From positions 124,001-188,000 of the forward strand of contig JAUIRK010000927.1 in NCBI GenBank assembly GCA_030549495.1: a stretch of 64,000 nucleotides of DNA, in the 5' to 3' direction. A program made the position numbers and the translations under genes. Of this stretch, positions 26,299-38,321 are shown in pieces; position 1 is the first letter of the stretch; each line of letters begins with the position of its first letter. Below the pieces are notes generated by a model. The model searched no databases, had not been told where the DNA came from, and saw nothing but the letters and a program-made list of their open reading frames with translations. Source of the stretch: Nectonema munidae (Eukaryota; Nematomorpha; Nectonematoida; Nectonematidae).

Positions 26299-26397
26299 GT
26301 GCGGTGTTTTCATCGAGAAGGAAACATTGCACCGATTGTATCGAAATATGAGGAAATTAGGCTTGATGTGGAATCGAACCCAAGACCTTGAGTATCG
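26299..26397 (-). repeat. tRNA-derived SINE, minus copy of an inverted pair
   Basis: Its reverse complement reads ACTCAAGGTCTTGGGTTCGA (consensus B box), then TTTCCTCATATTTCGATAC and TCGATGAAAACACCG, colinear with 26180-26279. Only about 15 bases separate the two arms, so they could fold back into a long imperfect hairpin. Confidence 0.75.
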
Positions 26398-28379
26398 AAA
26401 ATATATCGCTCATTCCGACTTTTTTCAAATCCTACCGAATATAAAGTAAAAAGTTATGAATTTTCATTTTGTTTCTCCCCGATTAGATACTTAAGTCAAA
26501 AATACACTTAACATGCATTTTATTGATAAATGTTTAAAAAAATCTTAAAGTAACAGTATTTTATTTAAAACAAAAATCAATACTGATTTCCATATTTTTT
26601 TTACAAATAATAAATAAAAGTTATTCAACATTTGCAGGGTTCCAATCAGTTGCAATTTTCTTTACGTATTAGCTTTGCTGAACTAAAAAGTCGTTCGGAT
26701 TAACGTCACCGAACTTGGGGGCGATATTAAATATTTTAGGGGCAAGTTTTTAAGACTGGGGAATTTGTTTAGATTCATTTCCCACTATGGTACACGCCTT
26801 TCTTTTCTGGATATAATTGAAGTATTATATTAATTTTATTTTAAAGATATTAGAAAAAACCATAATTTACTACTGTCAAGACAAAGTAGGTTTGATTTGT
26901 TTCAAAAAAATATCAAGTGAACAAACTAGGAGACCGTAGTAAGGGATTTTAGTCAGGCATAAAGAAAACAAAAGAGTAGTTCATTTCAATCAAGTTTGAG
27001 GAGCGGGCAATGCTTGTTTCTGAATGGACAGTGCCGTCTTTACCCGCATCTGCTAATGCCTCTGACAAACACTTGCAAGAAAAATGCAAAATGAGGAATG
27101 AAAAGTGAATAAGGGAAGCAATATCAGGGCTATACAAGGAGGATAAAAGCTTTAATTTGATTGTCTGAATAGTGAAAAGAGTTGAGATTTTTTATAATAT
27201 ATACTAAAATAATAAATAATAATAGAAGATAAAGTATGTGACATACGAAACTACTTGGAAAAAAGAATCAATTTTTATAAGTGAATACTTTAGATATTTC
27301 ATGCTCTCCTGCTGTTAAAAATTAATTGGGGAAAGGGATTATTGCGGGGCGGTTTCAAGCCGATTTGACAGATGTTATCAAATTGGACCCGCGCCTGTGT
27401 GCCTTTTTCTGTATTATATGACGTACAAAATACTACTTAACTAGTAGAAAATACTACTTAAAACGTAAAATGAAAAGTGAGATCATCTTTTTCATAATAT
27501 TAATTCATTATGCATGATGAATTCTGTAAATTATTATCGTTATGTCACCTCCTTTAGCAATGGCGAATTTTTCCACTTTTCAAAACGACGTGCAAAAAAA
27601 TAGCGTATTTTTTTCTTACTTTTTAAACATTTAAGTTTTCTACAGCTTCAAATTTCAAAAAAGAAATTTTTTATCTAAAATTTTAAAAAATGTTTTTGAT
27701 ATCACATGAAAAAATTAATATTTACAGACAGCCAACCAAAATCTATAAATTTATGTTCTAGGATTTAGTTTTTTATTACTTGAAGTCTAGGTTTTTGAAA
27801 GAGGTTTTTAAAAATTAATAAACTACATTTTTAGAATTATATCTCCGATTTTGCTAATAAAAAAGCTAGAAGAATCTTTTTCTAAAGGAGTATATGTAAT
27901 TGCCTCTCTTCATGATAAAAGTAAAGCAATAAAAGTATCCATAGTGCCTTTACATTTTTTTTTGTTTTTATGTGTTTTTTTATATTAAATATAAACACCG
28001 ATAAATTTTACTATGTAAAGTTGGGGCCCCTATACCTGATTTCTAATTGGGCCCCGCAATTCCTAGCACCGGCCCGGATTGAAATACTAAATTTTTTAGG
28101 GCAATTTTTTTCCAAATTAATTCATTTATTTTAAGTTGTTCAGTCAATTTTTAGAAGATTTCTAGAACACCTTTTGATAATAATAATAATATTTGAAACA
28201 GAAATGTGATATTGCATAATTATAAATGTTCGAAGTCAAAGTCGCTAAATCAAAAAATATTTTTTTTTAAAGTTGCATTCTCAAAATTACAGATAGGAGG
28301 AGAGAGAGTCTGAGAATCAAGGAATGGTAGCAGAGTATTGGAACTGCAATATAGAAATGATTTTTCTCACTTATTCTTT
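26398..28379. other. Intergenic, AT-rich; one possible hAT end
   Basis: No gene seen. At about 28,022-28,080 the stretch GGGGCCCC...GGGCCCCGCAATTCC and GCACCGGCCCGG resembles the right end of a hAT element, and a C/G-rich patch at about 27,343-27,400 may belong to the same relic. Borders are not defined. Confidence 0.35.
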
Positions 28380-28509
28380 TTAAGCCTTTGAGGACTGGTG
28401 GGATAGTGGTGTTCCAAAACATTGAAATCGCCTGCTTTAGATATATAAAAGTGCATTGAAAAATAAAGCAGACGATTAGTCTTCAAAATTCTGGTCCTCA
28501 AAGGGTTAA
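28380..28509. repeat. TTAA-type MITE, best copy of the CCCTTTGAG family
   Basis: Ends TTAAGCCTTTGAGGAC and GTCCTCAAAGGGTTAA form a 16-base inverted repeat with one mismatch, bordered by TTAA. 130 bp, no open frame of its own. TTAA borders are the mark of piggyBac-type insertion. Confidence 0.75.
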
Positions 28510-28564
28510 AGAAATAGTTTATCAATGTATAGCAAAGTGGCAGGATATCCTGGGTAGAATTATA

Positions 28565-28850
28565 CAGTGAACTCTCTTTAAACCGAACGCTCTGAAAACC
28601 GAACTTTTTTTTGAGTCCAAACATAAATCTCAACAAACTGCTATTAAATCGTTGAACAAAAACCGAATTTTCCAGAATACCGAAACCCGAATTTTTTTTT
28701 CAAAAAAGTATCAAAAATTATATTATCCAGAATACCGAAAAACGAACTTTTTTTCAAAAAAAGTATCAAAAATTATATTATATTATCCAGAATACCGAAA
28801 ACCGAACTTTTTTTTCAAAAAAAGCATCAAAAATTATATTATATTATATT
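28565..28850. mobile_element. Pogo/Tigger-like relic with an internal tandem repeat
   Basis: ACAGTGAACTCTCTTTAAACCGAAC at about 28,565-28,589 resembles the ends of pogo/Tigger elements (CAGT.AACTCTC..TAA). It runs into three tandem units of about 60-65 bp, each with CCAGAATACCGAAA, ACGAACTTTTTTTC and AAAAAGTATCAAAAATTATA. The other end was not found. Confidence 0.45.
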
Positions 28851-30554
28851 TAATTGCCTATATATTAAAGTTACGCTATGTTCTGTTGTACATATAAATT
28901 TTTATATGATAATAGATGCAAAAAAAAAATTTTCGAAAATTTTGGAGGCCTTATTCTTGAAGAAAGATTCAAATTTTCTGTCAGCCGGTTCTGTTACAAA
29001 AAAGTCAAATTTGTCAGCAAAAAAACTAATCAATTTTGATAAACAATAAGGTCACCACTTGTATAAATAAACTATGCACTAAAACACTAACGAAACCTAC
29101 CGTCCCAACGGTTTCGGTTCTTTTGGGATGAGAGGCAGAAAACTACTGACAGCTGCAATACTAATATACAAAATAGTGACCGGCTGAATCCCAGTACTGG
29201 CTAATGCTAATTCTCCTTTCATCTATATTGAATTTTTAAGCATTTTATGAAGTGCTTGAAAACAAACATTTTTATAATATTTTTAGACGCATCCCAAAAA
29301 AAATCACGATAAAAATCATTTAAAGAGATGTGAAATCTTTAGATTTGTAGATCAAAATGTGGATATGAGAACACACATGGTAACGTATACGTGCAGAGAT
29401 TCAAGTTATTTAGGAATGAGTTCCTAAAAATGTTCAAAACTGTCGATTTCAATTTTATAAAAAATTTTTTTATAGAATTGAAAACTTTTGTTTTTTGAAA
29501 CTTTTTGCAATTGAACAAAGAGAACCAGTTCACGAAGAACTTTTAAAGAAGGATTGGTAACAAATAACTGCAGTGATATCTGTTAACGGTAGTACAACAC
29601 ATGATACTGATAAAAAAGCTTAGGAACATCAAGAAGATTTTTTTTAATATGAAAGCTCCGAGATCAGTTTGATTCTATGCTAAATATATTCTTTGAAAAA
29701 AAATGAAAGCGTAACAAGTGAGGAAGAATCATCATGGAATGAAGAGCAAACTTAGACACTATATAAAGTAAAGGAGAGTTGGTTAGCTATTTAGTTAGGC
29801 GATTTTTTTCTAATGTGATTTTATAATATAGGGTTTTTTCATGAACTCATCATGATTGCGTGAAATTTTCATTCGGAAAGAAATAGGGAATATGCCCAAT
29901 GTTTATGCAAAATTCATGGGTAAAGAAAACATGATTTATACTTCATTCAAAACATCACGCACTTCGATGACACAGAAACAAAAGAATAGTTTCAAATGGT
30001 GATATTAAAGTTTAGAGTAGACAAATTGGTAAAAATGGCATCCAAAATAGGCTTTTCAAGCCTCTTTTTAATGTGACATAGCACGAATGCACAAGCAATA
30101 CTGAAATCTTCGTGAAAACATTATGAGCTAACTAACAAATTTCCAATGAATTTACAGAAATCCTTTAATATTATCCTTTTCAGGCATTGTTTTTCGAAAC
30201 CTCACTACCAGAAACTCCGTTGATAGCATCATCTTTTAGTTTTCTCAAAAAAATGAAGAATTAGTCCGATCACTCATAGCGGCGGTATCGTTCCTATCAG
30301 CCTGCCACCATATGTTGATGATTCTTAGGTATATAAAAAATGGCGCACATTTAAATTATATTTATAAAGTATCTTATGTTAATACAAAGATTTAAAAAGA
30401 TATAAACAACATACCAAGCAGATGTGGTGAATAAGACAAATGAATATATAAAATTTTCATGCCACATTTCCCCATCTTAGATCTTGTTTTTAAAGCAGTA
30501 TTGTGCGATGGATGAACGTAAGAAATGAGATGGTTCTCTCTCTTCCTTCAATAT

Positions 30555-31145
30555 TCAGTATTTTGCGAACTTGTTTTCTTTGATCAAGAATAAAATGTCA
30601 ATTTTTTTGTCCAAAACCTCAATCCTTTCTCTGTGCGAAATCAAAAAAGAGGCCACAACCCCGTACACCAAACAAGGAATTCCCAAATTAGCGATTTTCA
30701 AGATACGGAACATAGAATTCAGCGTCTTCACACTTCCGATGTCTACGCGGCCCTGATTCCCGCAAGCCACTTTCGTGCAATGGTACTTTATCAGGGGGAA
30801 GCAGGATGTCCTCAAGATGTAGTAGACGGGTTCCCTTTTCGCTGACGACAGATCACTCCCACGAAAAGAATGCGAAGTGCGCTCGGTGTCAAAGAAGAAG
30901 ACTGAAAGGCCAAAGTGATCGTCTTTGACTTGGCTACCCTTTAAGAAAAATGAGGTCCAGGGTGGAAAGCGACGAAATCGAAGAAAGTGGCACAGAACTT
31001 GGGAAACCAAAACTTCTTTTTTCCTCCACATGTGAACCAGAAAAAGGAGGATGGTGAAGAGGTTGGATGGAGGCGGGAGAGGAATGTTTGACAATTTATT
31101 TGGCAAATCGTAGCACAAAGAGGAAGTTATGAAAAGTACACGCAC
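30555..31145 (-). CDS. Unrecognised 196-codon open frame, possible host exon
   Basis: This frame is unusually long and G+C-rich for the window. Its first third (SLCYDLPNKLSNIPLPPPSN...) is low-complexity and looks non-coding. The last two thirds look more protein-like: WTSFFLKGSQVKDDHFG, then VKTLNSMFRILKIANLG followed by a hydrophobic run (IPCLVYGVVASFLIS). The pattern of a short basic helix entering a membrane span recalls the first helix of MARVEL-type four-pass membrane proteins, but this is only a resemblance. If it is a real exon, likely borders are internal splice sites rather than the full open frame. I cannot name it. Confidence 0.3.
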   Translation of the reverse strand: MRVLFITSSLCYDLPNKLSNIPLPPPSNLFTILLFLVHMWRKKEVLVSQVLCHFLRFRRFPPWTSFFLKGSQVKDDHFGLSVFFFDTERTSHSFRGSDLSSAKREPVYYILRTSCFPLIKYHCTKVACGNQGRVDIGSVKTLNSMFRILKIANLGIPCLVYGVVASFLISHRERIEVLDKKIDILFLIKENKFAKY

Positions 31146-31304
31146 ACATATCCACCTTTATTTTGTAGTGTGATCTTCGTTCTTTGCGTTGGATAAATTC
31201 GTTAACATTTTTGATAAATGTGAAATCATGATTGGAGCGATTGATCTAGCAATGCTAAACTTTGAAAGAATAACACTTTATTAGAATATTTTGACTTTTA
31301 TAAG

Positions 31305-31429
31305 TACACTTTGAAGACCAGTATGACAGCCGTCTCCGAAGAAATGAAATCTTGTGCTTTAGGAATATAAAATTCCACTTAAAAGAAAACAATAGATTAG
31401 TCTTAAATATTCTGATCCTTAAAGGGTTT
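31305..31429. repeat. TTAA-type MITE remnant
   Basis: Ends CACTTTGAAGACCAGTATG and TCTGATCCTTAAAGGGTTTT are decayed versions of the inverted ends at 28380-28509, and the internal AGATTAGTCTTAAATATTC is shared. Confidence 0.5.
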
Positions 31430-31687
31430 TCTAAAATAATAAAAGCTAATTAATAAAATTAATTGCGGTATAAAACATATGGCGCAAAGCTTTATCCGTG
31501 ACTTTGAGGAAAGATGTGCAAATGCAGTTTCTTAGCTTGAAGGAATCAGAATAATTATATACTTTTAAAATTTTTAACTAAACTAACACATTAACAACAG
31601 ACTCAGTTATTGTCGACCTCACAAAAATAAAGGTCCTCTGCATTTGAAAATCCTTTTTATACAAATCTTCCGCTGGTGACGAACCGG

Positions 31688-31803
31688 TTAACTCTTTGTG
31701 AAGCAGAATTTCGAAGATTAATGCTCTGCTTTCTTTTTCAAAGGAATTTTATATACTTAAAGCAGACTATTTTCATTTTTCCACCGTACAAGAAATACTT
31801 TAA
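31688..31803. repeat. TTAA-type MITE remnant
   Basis: It begins TTAACTCTTTGTGAAGCAG and ends ATACTTTAA with a body holding CTGCTTT and AAAGCAGACTATTTT. It lies immediately before the LINE at 31815. Confidence 0.4.
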
Positions 31804-31814
31804 AGAATAATCAT

Positions 31815-33905
31815 TTGTGTTAAAAGCCAGAACAATAGACTGGAATTTCCTAAGAGCCTATTTTGATGATCCTGAAATTTTGGTCAATTATATAAATATA
31901 GTTTTATTTAATGTTATAAACGAAAGTATTGAAATAAAAAAGCGTAGCAAAAATAAATATAAACATAAATCAAACCTCTGGGTAACTGATTAACTATTGT
32001 CTATGATCAAAGAGCGTGACAAATATTATAAAAAATTGAAAAAACGTAAAAATAATATTGAATTAAGGGCGAAATTTATACGCTTTAGAAAAGAATTAAA
32101 ACATGTATTTTATCAAAACTATTTTAATACTACAGATTCATCAAAGGTAACCTGGCAAAAGATTAATAGCTTAATAAAACCTAAAGATGTGAAGCATGAT
32201 TTTATCTTGAAAACTGAAGAAGGAATTTTATCTGATCCTTTAACTATTTCTAAGCTTTTTAATAATTATTTTTTAACAAATTCTGGATTTAATGATGAAA
32301 ATAGTGAATTTATAAAGTATCTAAAGAGGGCAAATTCTTCATTCACTTTAAGCAAAATCAATTCAAATGATATAACAATTGCAATGAACAACATAAAATT
32401 GTGATGCTTATGGTTTGTCTATTTATAGGTTAAATTTAATAAAGGATGTTGTAATTAACTATTTAGTTATAGCTTACAACTCTTGCATTGAATTTGGCAT
32501 TTTTCCCACATCTTTAAAATAACCAAACTTGTACCCATCTTTAAAAAAGGGAGCAGAAATCATTTTGAAAATTATAGACCAATTAGTCTGATTATTACCT
32601 TGTCGAAAATTTTCGAAAAAGTTATTTTTGCACAGATTTTCAGCTCTATCGAGAAATGTAATCTTCTCTTTTCTTACCAGTTTGGATTGAGGCCTAACCA
32701 CAGTACTCAACATCTGCACAGAGTTTTTGAAGACAAGGTTCGAAATTACTTTGAAGATAATGACAGTGTTGTAGCCGTGTTCATAGACCTTAGTAATAAT
32801 GGCCTTTTACTTTTATTAGTTACGCATAATAAATTATTAGCAAAAATGAAATATTATGGTTTTTCTGATTCTACATTAAAATTGTTCAAATCCTATTTCT
32901 TTCAAAGGCAACAGTTTGTAAGCATAAAAAATATTAACTCTCCATCGTCCTTTATTCAATCCGGCGTACCCCAAGGTTCCATAATGGGGCCTCTTATTTG
33001 CTATAATGATTATCTTTTATATGCGGATGATATAACTATTCTTTTCCCCATAAAAAAGCTATATTTTAATCAAGAGTCTACTTTTGATGATATTGTAGAT
33101 AAAAACTTGAATCTCATTTTTGATTGGTTGATAAAGAATTCTCTTAAAATTAATTCTTCTAAATCAAAGGCTATGATTTGCTCTAGAAGTTCCAAACCTA
33201 AATTGAATCTTCAAAAACATAACATTGAGATAGTTGAAAATTTTAATTACCTATGGCTTATTTTCAACCACAAATTAAATTGGTCTGATCATAAAAAATA
33301 CATCATAGCAAAACTACATAGTGTTCATGGTATTCTAAAAAAATGCAGCGATTTGTTAAATGCGGAAATAAAGTTAAAAATTTATAATGCCTTAGCTCAG
33401 CCTTTTTTTTATTATGGCGTAATTAATTGGGGCTTCGGTGATTTATCTGATATTGAAAGACTACAAAAAAAGATAATAAGAACTGTTTTTAGCTCAGGGT
33501 ATAGAACTCATACTTCTGCATAATTTCATGAATATAAAATCCTTAAAGCAAACGATATATATCAAGTACAATTATCAAAGTTTATATATAAGTTTATAAA
33601 TGCAGCGCTTCCACCAGTATTTGATAATTGGTTTATTTATATTTACCTATCAACTGATTATTCTTTAAGGTATCCCTATAAGTTCTTTATGCCGTCTTGT
33701 AAACGTCCTTCCACTAAAAAAAGTACGAAATATAGAATTGTAAGTTTTTGGAATAATTTTTGACATGATAAAAATTTTCATCAAAACAGTTTTTATAAAT
33801 TTAAAAAAGCTGTCAAAAATTATTTCATTAATATGTATATAACTGTTTGTGATCAAAATTGTTTTGTCTGTTCTACTTCTTGTATGCAATGAATAAAAAA
33901 AATTT
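31815..33905 (+). mobile_element. LINE copy A (5'-truncated, inactive)
   Basis: Read in +, the copy opens in the endonuclease-RT linker (ARTIDWNFLRAYFDD..., KKRSKNKYKHKSNLW), with a 135-codon segment at 31997-32404. The RT domain follows in 32600-33523 with FEKVIFAQIF, QFGLRPNHSTQHL, GVPQGSIMGPL and YADDITILF, then the thumb. Motif A reads VFIDLSNN and the AF of the usual '(D)xxxAF' is lost. The endonuclease is missing. The C-terminus carries a Cys cluster (CDQNCFVCSTSC, about 33,850-33,890), then a poly-A-like tail. A frameshift after 32404 and stops later make it dead. It is a non-LTR retrotransposon of the broad Jockey/CR1 group; the clade is not settled. Confidence 0.85.
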
Positions 33906-36779
33906 TTTTTCTTTTTTCTTTATATGTCTATTTCCTCTTCATACTTGTTTATTGAATAAATAATACATATATTTTTGTGTTGATTAAAACTTGTTAACAT
34001 CTTCTGACAATATATAATCATATAATGGATGTCAATATTAGGGTAATCATCTCAGCGGCTTCTAGCCCTTTGATAACCCAAAGTGACACAGCTGAAATCA
34101 ACATTTATGTCTTCTACATCCCAAGTGAAATTTAAAGTTATTGCAATTTATATTTTTTTCATTCATTTATCTTATTTTTTATTGTGTTTACTTGAATAAA
34201 TTTCTTCTTCTTCTTCTTCTTTAAAGAATAGAAATAGTTTCGAAAAATCGAATAGATTAGTTCAAAATAAGTTCGCTACATCTTTGCCATATAGACGACA
34301 TAAGACAGGTTATGATAATATCATCTTGAAGCTCATTCCACTGAGTAAATTTCATCTTATGCATGTAAGGAATCTTTACTCGTTGATTGCGGGTTGTGCT
34401 TATATCATTTGTAGCTTGTCAAGAACTTACTACAATTTTCCAGAATGAGAAGCCATATAACAAAAGTGAAAAAAAAGATATAATTTTTTTTAAATAAAAA
34501 AATAAAGGCACTTAGACAATTTTTACAAAATTTGAAAGATAAGATAGACTTTAAAGTAATTTTTTTAAAAAACAAAATTATATAGATTCAATGGATAGGC
34601 TTCACCTCTTGGCTTAACAATTAAAGGTCACGGATTCGATCTCCAAAGCTCCCGACTCGTAAAAACTAAAATCACAATTAATTGAAATAAAAAAGCAACC
34701 AACCGAACATAAATATAATTTAAGCTTATATGTATTTATTATTCGTTACATTATACGGAAATATATATTTTACAGTAAAAATTTTTATTGAAACATCAAA
34801 AATACAATATGTATTATACATATCAATTAAATTATAATAAGATATTGTTTGAAAAATATTATTTCATCAATTAGGAAATTATAAAATAAAATAAAAAATT
34901 AACAATAGATAGCAAAAGCTTTTAAAATTTAGAGTTTTCCTCTAATTTAGAGGTAAAAAAAGTACTTTTTTTAATCAACTTAATAATATGCATATTTAGG
35001 AGTATTTGGGTGGAAAGTAGCACTTTTTTAAAAGATAAGGAATCGATTATGCACATTTGTAAAAGCACATTTCTATTTAGAACGAAATAATTTTTTTATG
35101 AGACTTTTTTCATTATATCAGTTCATTTTTGTAAAAAAATTAAAGTTACTCCGATTTTATCAAGTCATCTGAATAACTTTTAATATTTTTATGCAAGATG
35201 TCTAAATACAATGTCGATCAAAAGCTCTTATCATTCTAGAACCACTATTTAGCAAAGAGTAAGAGTTCTTTCTTTTTTTTACTCTTTTTTTTTTAGCACA
35301 ATAAAAAAATCTGCACAATATCATCATTTATATAGTTTATTTTGATATTTTTAAAGGTTTAATTTTAGTGTTGAGTTTATAAAATTTTTGCTAAAAAACG
35401 ATCGTGTTTACCTATGATTTTTTTGGTTTATACTTTATTGAAATAAAAAATATTTTCATCCTGAATATTTATAATATACAAATATTTGAAAGTAAATTTA
35501 GGTATAAAATCATTATTGATGGAAAATATCACTTTAGAGGCTCGAAGGCAAATTTCACCATTTCAAAAATCTTTACATATTTGTGTGTTCAAATCACGTC
35601 AAGATTACAAATTTTTAAAATAAGTTTTTCGTTTTTTAATTTTCAAATCATAATCCTAAAAAATCTTCCACAGTTTATTCGAAACGAACTTGTGATTCCA
35701 ACGTTAAAACGTAAAGCAGTGAAAAAAAAGCAGTATCTTCATAAATTAGTGTGAATTAGAATAAAATTTTAACTGATTTTGAAGATTTGTCACCATTTAA
35801 AATTTCCCACCTATTTTTTGATTGACTTATACCCAGCCAAAACTCACAACAATTTATTGATTCAAATCTATTCAAGAAAAATTTTTTAAAAGAAGACAAA
35901 ATTTAACATTGTGCTATGTCTTATAAAAAAGCTTTTAATAAAAGAGAAAGAGAATCTTTTCAACATATAAAAGAACAGAGTGGAATGAGTTCCGTTTGCT
36001 GGAAAGAGAGTAGTTTTGCATACTTAGTCTCCCCTAATTTGTTTCTGTATCCTTTTAAAAAAAGTTAAGACTTGGTCTATTGCTCAAAAAAAATAACCAT
36101 TGATCAACCTTTTGTAATTAGTCAATACAACAGATATAAGAGCAGTGTAGACAGCTAATCAAAATATTAGTTTATACTGGCCTTCAATAAGATTGGAAAA
36201 ATGTTGATAGCCTTTATTTGTTTTTTTTTATTTACAAGCAACTATTCAAAATTTTTGGATGTTATGTAGAAAAACAAAAAGTTATCATAATTTTCAATTT
36301 GATTTATTAGAGAAATTGTTAAAATTACTTTTTTCACAGCAAAAGAAGTAAAGTTCATTATAGAGAGCAACTAAGAGTGAGCAATGATTTTCGCTTTGAT
36401 GATATAAATCACAAATTTGGCTTTTTGTGACAAAAATACTAAAAAACGTGTAAAAGTGTATATTCTAATAATATTATTACTAAATAATAAAAAAATTATA
36501 AACAAATAAAATTTGAAAATTTTTTGAGGTGGTTTTTTAAAAAATAGATATCATAATCAGTTTTGGCAAAACTTAAAGGCATAAAAAGAAATAAATGTTT
36601 TTAACAGTGCTACAAGCAATATCTCAAGCAATTTTGGTATAAACTTTTTTCTATACTTTGCTAAAAAGGTTAATAAACCGACTTTAGGAGGATTAAATAC
36701 GACTTTGCAATTTTTGTTAAAATGGAAGATAAAATCTATATAGTAAGGAAAAAATGCAAAATGAAAAAATATTGTTTAA
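33906..36779. other. Intergenic, AT-rich
   Basis: No gene recognised. A (CTT)n run lies at about 34,201-34,222. About 34,598-34,660 contains GGCTTCACCTCTTGGCTTAA and GGATTCGATCTCC, a possible tRNA-derived remnant. A 116-codon frame at 35404 is Ile/Phe/Lys-rich and looks random. Confidence 0.5.
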
Positions 36780-37813
36780 AAAATAGATTATACTAAGTTG
36801 AACAACTTATTAAACAATACTAATTGGGAAGATCTAAATGAATCAGTAAATAGCATAGCAGACAGTTTTATTGATATGGTGCAATTTATGAAAAATGATT
36901 GTTCTGTTTGTTATGTGAAAAATAATAGGTACCGAATTAGTAAAAATCGATGGATGAATCAATACATATTGAATAAATTAAAAGAAAAGGATATGCTCTA
37001 CAGAAAAATTAAAAGAAATAAAAACAACATAGCTTTATCACTTATAATTAGTCTTAAAGAATGCATCAAAAATCTAAAAAAGCTAATTTGGCGATCAAAA
37101 GTTGACTATGTACTTTGAAAAATAATTTCAAGACTGTAATAATAATGATTCTAGTAAAATGTGGAAAAATTTTAATGCGATCATAAAAGAAAAAGCAAAT
37201 AATGAAAATAGAGTCATGATCAATGAGTCAAATCATGACCATCCAGATAGATTTGCAATGCATTTCAAAGATAAGATAAATATTCTGCTAAAAAATAGTA
37301 AAATAGTGATATTAGTTCACTTAGTCCTAAAACTGATAGTGATGATTACAATAGAGTATTTAAATTTCAAAAAATTACATATAATGATATACTGATTGCA
37401 GTTAAACAACTGAAAAATAGTAATGCATCGGACATTTATGGCTTTTCAGTTAAAATAGTAAAAATAATAATAAACACGTTAGTCAAACCGCTTTACGTAT
37501 TATATAACAAATGCATATCTCTAGGTACATTTTCAGATGGCTTTAAAGTAGGTAAAATAGTTCCAATAGCAAAGAAAGGAGATAAAAAATCTGAATTAGA
37601 CAACTACAGACCCGTGTGTATAGTGGCGGTATTTTCGAAAATACAATCCTTTATAATCAGTTGTATAATTATTTTGAATATAATTTATTGTTTAGTGAGT
37701 TTCAATTTAGTTTTCGTAAGCTTAAAAACATTGAACAACTTCATTCAATTTTTATTTCCGAAATTGTAGAGAACTGGAATAGTAATTTTAACTCATTGAG
37801 TATATTTTTGGAT
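36780..37813 (+). mobile_element. LINE copy B (fragment, cut by a hAT insertion)
   Basis: It reads NNLLNNTNWEDLNESVN, SKNRWMNQYILNKLKEK and KMWKNFNAIIKEKA (linker). The start of the RT domain follows: YNDILIAVKQLKNSNASDIY, PLYVLYNKCISLGTFSDGFK, DNYRPV. Coding is broken into several frames. It stops at LSIFLD, within RT motif A, where CAGGGGCG of the next element begins. It is the same linker-RT family as copies A, C and D. Confidence 0.75.
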
Positions 37814-38321
37814 CAGGGGCGCACATCCTCAAAATTATTCGGGGGCGAAATTTTTTTTGTAATTTTCAAAATTACTGGTCTGGAAATACCACGGGAGAAC
37901 AAATATTCAAGCAATCCTTTAAAATAGAGTGCATTCAGCGCATACCTAAATTTATAAGACTACTTTATATTTTTTTTTACAAAAGTGATGAAATTTAAAA
38001 AATATACTTCAGCGAAAATATTTTAATTAAATTTTCATATCGCATATACACTAGTTAAAAAAAATTGTTGTTGTTAGTTAGACTCTCAAAAAAGAGTATA
38101 AATTAAAGATAAAATTGTACAAACAAAAATCAAACAATAAATTAAGATTCCATTACTTCATTTGTCTGGTAAAATAACACATTTTGCAATGATTTGCCTT
38201 TTATAATAAATTTTAAGAAAAAAAAGTCTATCAGAAAAAATTATAGAGCTTCAACAAAAACTAAAAAATTTTACAGCCTAACTTAAGTTTTTTGAAAACA
38301 AATTTGACGTATCCCCTACAG

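Noticed and set aside
4511-26397. tRNA genes suggested by GGTTCGATCC boxes
   Set aside because: B boxes are present, but no cloverleaf, anticodon stem or acceptor stem can be drawn; the repeated, tailed form marks them as SINEs.
35404-35754. 116-codon Ile/Phe/Lys-rich frame
   Set aside because: Composition follows the AT-rich background with no recognisable motif or splice partner.
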